Assembly (NCBI GenBank): GCA_945928315.1
Contig: CAMENN010000015.1
Span: 1 to 36,859 of the forward strand
DNA: 36,859 nucleotides
From: an uncultured Clostridia bacterium
GTDB lineage: Bacteria > Bacillota > Clostridia > Christensenellales > Aristaeellaceae
Direction: 5' to 3'
Within the stretch, counting starts at the first letter, position 1; each line of letters opens with the position of its first letter. Positions 32,487 through 36,859 of this stretch are shown here, piece after piece. The notes beneath the pieces are model-generated. The model saw only the letters and a program-made list of their open reading frames with translations, searched no databases and had not been told where the DNA came from. Made by a program: the position numbers and the translations under genes.

Positions 32487-34043
32487 ATGTCACTGTTCAC
32501 GCTCGCCGCATACGGCATGCTCTGCGCCGCCGTTTATCACATTCTGCCCCGCCGGGTGCGCTGGCTCGTGCTGCTGGCGGCCAGCTATGGCTTTTATGCC
32601 TCCCGTAGCCTGTCCTCCCTGCCCTTCATCCTGGTGACGACGCTGTCCACCTGGCTCGGCGCGCTGCGCATTGACCGCCTCGCCGCCGACGCAAAGGCGC
32701 GCATCAAGGCGGAAAAGGCGACGCTCTCTTCCGAGGAAAAAAAGCAGCTCAAGGCCAGGGCCCGCTCGCGGGAGCGCGTCTGGCTGTACGCCGTACTGGT
32801 GCTCAACTTCGCCCTGCTCGCCGTGCTCAAGTATACGGATGACGTGCTGAGCCTCGCCGGGCGCTCTGCGCTGGGGCTTCTGCTCCCGCTGGGCATCTCC
32901 TTCTATACCTTCCAGTCGATGGGCTACCTCATCGACGTGTACAACGGCAAATACGCCGCCGAGCGCAGCCTGCCCAGGTTTGCACTGTTTGTGTCGTTCT
33001 TCCCGCAGCTGATCCAGGGCCCGATCGGCCGCTATGACCAACTCGGTCCGCAGCTGCGCGAGCCGCACGACTTCGACTACGACAGCATGGTGCGCGGCCT
33101 CATGCTGATGCTCTGGGGCCTGTTCAAGAAGCTGGTCATCGCCGACCGCGCCATGGGGCTGGTGGACACCGTCTTCTCCGCCCCCGCGGGCGAATACGGC
33201 GGCGCAGCCTCCGTGGTCGCGGTGCTCTTCTACGCCGTGCAGCAGTATTGCGACTTCTCCGGCGGCATCGATCTGGTCACCGGCATCGCGCAGCTCTTCG
33301 GCATCCGGCTCGCGCCCAACTTCAAGCGCCCGTATTTCTCCGTCTCGCTGGCGGACTTCTGGCGGCGCTGGCACATCAGCCTGGGCGCGTGGATGCGCGA
33401 CTACGTCTTTTATCCCTTCGCGCTGACCCGGCCGGTCACCCGGCTGTCGAAGGCCGCGAAGAGCCGCTACGGCGCCGGCTTTGCGCGCGCGCTCCCGGCG
33501 GCGCTGGGCAACATCCTCGTGTTCCTGCTGGTGGGCCTGTGGCACGGCGCGACGAGCAACTACATCCTCTGGGGCCTGTACAACGGCGTCATCCTCGCGT
33601 TCTCCGCGCTGATGGAGCCGGTCTACAAGCGCATGAACGCCCGCCTGCCGCGGCTGACTGCGTCGAAGGGCTTTCACATCTTTCGCGTGCTGCGCACGTT
33701 CGTCATCGTCAACATCGGCTGGTTCTTCGACCGCTGCGCCCGCGGCAGCGACGCACTGCGCATGATGAGCGCCGTGCTGACCGACTGGCGGGGCGCGCAG
33801 CTGGCGCATCTGTCCTCGCTGGGCGTTTCTGCCGTCGATCTGCGCGTGCTCGCCCTGGCGGTGCTGCTGCTCTTCTTCGTCTCCCTGGCGCAGGAGCGCG
33901 GCGTGCAGGTGCGCGAGAAGGTCTGCGCGCTCTGGCTGCCGCTGCGCTGGCTCGTGCTCATCGGCGGCGTGATGGTCGTGCTGCTGTGCGGCGTTTGGGG
34001 CTCCGGCTTCAACGAGGCCGCATTCATCTACTATCAGTTCTGA
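32487..34043 (+). CDS. MBOAT-family membrane O-acyltransferase (DltB/AlgI-like)
   Basis: MBOAT proteins of this branch move acyl groups across or at the membrane onto extracellular polymers: DltB for D-alanylation, AlgI for alginate acetylation. The 518-residue product has about a dozen hydrophobic helices, the conserved FWRRWHISLGAWMRDYVFYP block (291-310) with His296, and the catalytic LWHGATSNYILWGLYNG block with His353. The motif QGPIGRYD and a PLGISFYTFQ segment are also typical. A charged cytoplasmic loop rich in Lys, Arg and Glu lies at about 66-97. The start ATG at 32487 has AAAGGA about 10 nt upstream. An SGNH partner follows 10 nt after the stop codon. Confidence 0.92.
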   Translation: MSLFTLAAYGMLCAAVYHILPRRVRWLVLLAASYGFYASRSLSSLPFILVTTLSTWLGALRIDRLAADAKARIKAEKATLSSEEKKQLKARARSRERVWLYAVLVLNFALLAVLKYTDDVLSLAGRSALGLLLPLGISFYTFQSMGYLIDVYNGKYAAERSLPRFALFVSFFPQLIQGPIGRYDQLGPQLREPHDFDYDSMVRGLMLMLWGLFKKLVIADRAMGLVDTVFSAPAGEYGGAASVVAVLFYAVQQYCDFSGGIDLVTGIAQLFGIRLAPNFKRPYFSVSLADFWRRWHISLGAWMRDYVFYPFALTRPVTRLSKAAKSRYGAGFARALPAALGNILVFLLVGLWHGATSNYILWGLYNGVILAFSALMEPVYKRMNARLPRLTASKGFHIFRVLRTFVIVNIGWFFDRCARGSDALRMMSAVLTDWRGAQLAHLSSLGVSAVDLRVLALAVLLLFFVSLAQERGVQVREKVCALWLPLRWLVLIGGVMVVLLCGVWGSGFNEAAFIYYQF

Positions 34044-34053
34044 GGCCCTGAAG

Positions 34054-35541
34054 ATGAAAAAGCAAACCCTCTTCCGGCTGGTCAAGGCCGTCTGCTTCTG
34101 CGCGCTGCTTGCGCTGTGCATCAGCACGGCGACGCGCATCACGCAGCGCAAGGCCAGCATCAGCCGCATGGCTCCGCTGCTGGAGAACCCCACAGCCTAC
34201 GATGTGCTTTTCGTCGGCAACAGCCACATGGTCAACAGCGTCTATCCGATGGAGCTGTGGCGCGAATACGGCATCGCCTCCTACAACGCCGCCAGCCACG
34301 GCAACTCGATGCCCATGACCTACTGGACGACGATGATCCTCTTCAACAACTACGCGGTGCCGAAGCTGCTGGTCATCGACGTCAAGGACGTCGGCTCGGA
34401 CAGCAAGCTCATCGGCAGCAGCGCGGACGCGCACATGGCGCTCGACTGCTTCCCGCTGAGCCTGACGAAGCTGCGCGCCATCCAGGACCTGATGGGCGAT
34501 CCGTACACCACGGACGAGTCCGGCAACCGCTACGCCGACCTGCGGGAGGAATACGTCTTCACGCTGGGCAAGTACCACAGCCGCTGGAACGACCTGAACG
34601 AGAACGACTTCCATCCCTCGCACACCCGTCAGAAGGGCGCAGAGATGGCCGTCGGCGTGGCCAGGCCGCGCGATTACGACATCACGGACAGCAGCGGGGA
34701 CGAATACGGCATCGGCTTTGTCTACCTGCGTCGGCTCATCGAGGATTGCCAGCGCCGGGGCGTCGAGGTGCTGCTGACGCACCTGCCCTACCCCGCCACC
34801 GACGAGGAGCAGGTCACCGCGAACACGGTGCGCTACATCGCCGACGCGTACGGGGTCGATTACATCGACTTCGTGTCGCTCGATCAGGTCGTCGATTACC
34901 AGACGGACTGCTTCGACTACAACTCCCACCAGAATTTCTCCGGCGCGCAGAAGATCACGGACTATCTGGGCCGCTACCTGCGCGACCACTACGACCTTCC
35001 CGACCACAGCGGCGACGCCGCCTGGGCGGCTGACTACGACGCCTTCTATGAGGAAAAGCTAGCGCAGCTGGACGGGCAGAGCGACCTCAAGAGCGCGCTC
35101 TCGCTGCTGCACGACGACACGGTCAGCGCCGTCATCGAGCTGAGCGAGGATTCCAGCGTCTATGACGACGAGACGTTGATGCGCCTGCTGCAGAATACGG
35201 CGCGCGAGCACATCTACGAGGAGGACGCCTATGCCAAGTGGTCCGACGCCCTCTACCCGCTGGACGGCCTGGAGGACGCCGCCGCGCAGGGCGAGGCCTG
35301 CCTACTGGTGCTCGACCGCGGCAGCGGCGAGGTGACGCAGGCGGTCGGCGGCAGCGCGCAGGTGACGACCTCCTTCGGTGTGCTCGACGCACACAGGGAG
35401 GACGGCAAACTCAGCCTGTCGATCAAGCGCGGCGGCCGCGAGACCTACCGCCAGAAGGACGATTCCCGGCACGACGTGCGCATGCTCATCGTGGACGGGC
35501 GCACCGGCGAGGTCGCCGCTTCGCTGGCCTATGACCTGTAA
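34054..35541 (+). CDS. Membrane-anchored SGNH/DltD-AlgJ-like protein
   Basis: The 495-residue product has one N-terminal membrane anchor (about 9-26), so the bulk is extracellular. It carries an SGNH-type esterase/acyltransferase fold: block I is VLFVGNSHMVNS with nucleophile Ser57, and the late YNSHQNFSGAQKI block carries His292, matching the Dlt/Alg pattern of a partner protein that hands acyl groups to the polymer. After about residue 320 there is a 170-residue extra C-terminal region without a recognised motif. It is the second gene of the operon, directly behind MBOAT. The ribosome site is weak, so translation may depend on the upstream gene. Confidence 0.8.
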   Translation: MKKQTLFRLVKAVCFCALLALCISTATRITQRKASISRMAPLLENPTAYDVLFVGNSHMVNSVYPMELWREYGIASYNAASHGNSMPMTYWTTMILFNNYAVPKLLVIDVKDVGSDSKLIGSSADAHMALDCFPLSLTKLRAIQDLMGDPYTTDESGNRYADLREEYVFTLGKYHSRWNDLNENDFHPSHTRQKGAEMAVGVARPRDYDITDSSGDEYGIGFVYLRRLIEDCQRRGVEVLLTHLPYPATDEEQVTANTVRYIADAYGVDYIDFVSLDQVVDYQTDCFDYNSHQNFSGAQKITDYLGRYLRDHYDLPDHSGDAAWAADYDAFYEEKLAQLDGQSDLKSALSLLHDDTVSAVIELSEDSSVYDDETLMRLLQNTAREHIYEEDAYAKWSDALYPLDGLEDAAAQGEACLLVLDRGSGEVTQAVGGSAQVTTSFGVLDAHREDGKLSLSIKRGGRETYRQKDDSRHDVRMLIVDGRTGEVAASLAYDL

Positions 35542-35603
35542 ATGCGCCGGATGCCGCGCACAATCCGCTGTACCACAGCCAACCGACGAAAGGGAACCTG
35601 ACG

Positions 35604-36859
35604 ATGAAGACGCTGATTCTGGATTACCTGGAGGAAACCGCCGCGCGCCTGCCGGACAAGACGGCCTTCGCCGACCCGGACACCTCCGTGACGTTTGCGG
35701 AGCTCGAGCACGGCGCGCGCGCCGTCGCCTCCGCGCTGCTGACCCATGTGCAGCCGCGCACGGTGCTCGGCTTTTACATGGACAAGACCGTCTCCGCGCT
35801 CGTGGGCTTCATGGGCGCGGTGTACGCGGGCTGCGCCTATGCGCCCCTGAACCTGCGCCACCCCGCCGCCCGCATCCTGAGCATTCTGGGCACGCTCGAT
35901 GCCCCGGTCGTCATCACCGACCGCGCGCACCTTGCGCAGCTCGAGGCGATGCAGCCCGGGCGCACGCTCCTGTGCGTGGAGGATCTGCTCGCGCATGAGA
36001 TCGACGACGCCGCTCTCGCCGCCGTGCGCCGCGGCATGATCGACGTCGATCCGCTGTACGTCAACTTCACCTCCGGCTCGACCGGCACGCCCAAGGGCGT
36101 GGTCGTCTGCCACCGCAGCGTGATCGATTTCATCACCTGCTTCACGGAGATCTTCTCCATCACCGACCGCGACGTGCTCGCCAACCAGGCCCCGTTCGAC
36201 TTCGACGTCTGCGTCAAGGACATCTACAGCGGCCTGTTCACAGGCGCCACCGTGCAGATCATCCCCACCGCGTACTTCACCCAGCCGACCAAGCTGATGG
36301 ATTTTCTGTGCGACCGCGGCGCGACCATGCTCATCTGGGCGGTGAGCGCGCTGTGCTTCGTCACGACGATGAACGCGCTCGACTACCGCAAGCCCGACAC
36401 GCTGCGCGCCATCCTCTTCTCCGGCGAGGTCATGCCCATCAAGCACCTGCACAAGCTGCAAAAGTACCTGCCGGACGTCCTGTACGTCAACCTCTACGGT
36501 CCGACAGAGATCACCTGCAACTGCACCTATTACATCGTGGACCGCGCTTTCGAGGTCGGCCAGACGCTGCCCATCGGTATCCCCTTTCCCAACGAGCGCA
36601 TCCTGCTGCTGCGCGAGGACAACACGCCCGCCGCGCCGGGGGAGGTCGGCGAGCTGTGCGTGAGCGGCACCGCCGTCGCCATGGGCTACTACAAGGACCC
36701 GGAGCGCACCGCCGCCGCCTTCACGCAGAACCCGCTCAATCCCGCCAGCCTGGAGACGATCTACCGCACAGGCGACCTGGTGCGCCTCACGGAAAGCGGC
36801 GAGATGGTCTACGTCTCCCGCAAGGACTTCCAGATCAAGCACATGGGCCACCGCATCGA
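35604..36859 (+). CDS. DltA-like amino-acid adenylating ligase, 3' end outside window
   Basis: The frame starts at the ATG at 35604 (AAAGGGA 10-11 nt upstream) and runs off the right edge; 418 codons are present. It is an ANL-superfamily adenylation domain. The A3 loop is FTSGSTGTPKG (155-165), the A4 region APFDFDVCVKD, and A5 is NLYGPTEITCN. A7 is YRTGDLV, and near the edge comes RKDFQIKHMGHRI, matching the A8 hinge. The whole is closest in style to DltA, which loads D-alanine onto the DltC carrier, rather than to large peptide synthetases. It is 62 nt after the SGNH gene in the same operon. No carrier protein is visible; it would have to lie beyond the edge or elsewhere. Confidence 0.82.
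   Translation, partial: MKTLILDYLEETAARLPDKTAFADPDTSVTFAELEHGARAVASALLTHVQPRTVLGFYMDKTVSALVGFMGAVYAGCAYAPLNLRHPAARILSILGTLDAPVVITDRAHLAQLEAMQPGRTLLCVEDLLAHEIDDAALAAVRRGMIDVDPLYVNFTSGSTGTPKGVVVCHRSVIDFITCFTEIFSITDRDVLANQAPFDFDVCVKDIYSGLFTGATVQIIPTAYFTQPTKLMDFLCDRGATMLIWAVSALCFVTTMNALDYRKPDTLRAILFSGEVMPIKHLHKLQKYLPDVLYVNLYGPTEITCNCTYYIVDRAFEVGQTLPIGIPFPNERILLLREDNTPAAPGEVGELCVSGTAVAMGYYKDPERTAAAFTQNPLNPASLETIYRTGDLVRLTESGEMVYVSRKDFQIKHMGHRI

Overview
The window looks like a GC-rich, spore-forming, anaerobic member of the Clostridia, probably from a gut. The evidence is a sporulation lipoprotein, an uninterrupted sigK, Clostridia-style VanW/SH3 and CD1247-type proteins, strong sigma-A promoters, and an esterase/flavoprotein/ferredoxin cluster of the kind gut anaerobes use on plant compounds. 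A finer placement (for example Christensenellales-like) would be a guess.

Layout. 1-2.6 kb: the 3' end of tRNA-Pro(GGG), a chloramphenicol acetyltransferase-family gene, and a divergent DAACS-type symporter whose substrate-binding arginine is missing. 2.7-12.5 kb: a leftward housekeeping and sporulation block with a YhcN/YlaJ lipoprotein, a uridine-kinase-family protein, an HI0933-type flavoprotein, an RpiR regulator, SurE, two VanW proteins, a CD1247-type zinc-ribbon protein, EF-P and sigma-K. 12.8-23.4 kb: a complete type I-C CRISPR-Cas locus, all read leftward (cas3, cas5c, cas8c, cas7c, cas4, cas1, cas2, leader, then an array of 39 identical 33-nt repeats and 38 spacers). A 0.3-kb hairpin-rich dispersed element lies between cas3 and cas5c; a shorter copy is at 4.9 kb. 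23.5-24.4 kb: a decayed secreted-protein gene. 24.5-25.8 kb: a short peptide ORF, a sugar-1-phosphate transferase and a VOC protein, in one operon.

25.9-32.4 kb is the most distinctive part. A leftward operon encodes a Tat-exported flavoprotein reductase, a 2x[4Fe-4S] ferredoxin and a Sec-exported tannase/feruloyl-esterase-like hydrolase. Divergent to it is a LytTR response regulator and GHKL sensor kinase. The shared intergenic region carries two diverging pairs of direct repeats, each pair at exactly 21-bp spacing, as expected for LytTR operators serving both promoters. My working model is that the kinase senses a compound such as a plant ester or phenolic acid, the esterase releases the acid outside the cell, and the flavoprotein reduces it as an electron acceptor. 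The substrate and the electron path are not shown by the sequence.

32.4 kb to the end: an MBOAT O-acyltransferase, an SGNH/DltD-AlgJ-like partner and a DltA-like adenylating enzyme that runs off the window. Together they suggest a system that activates an acyl or aminoacyl group and transfers it to a cell-surface polymer.
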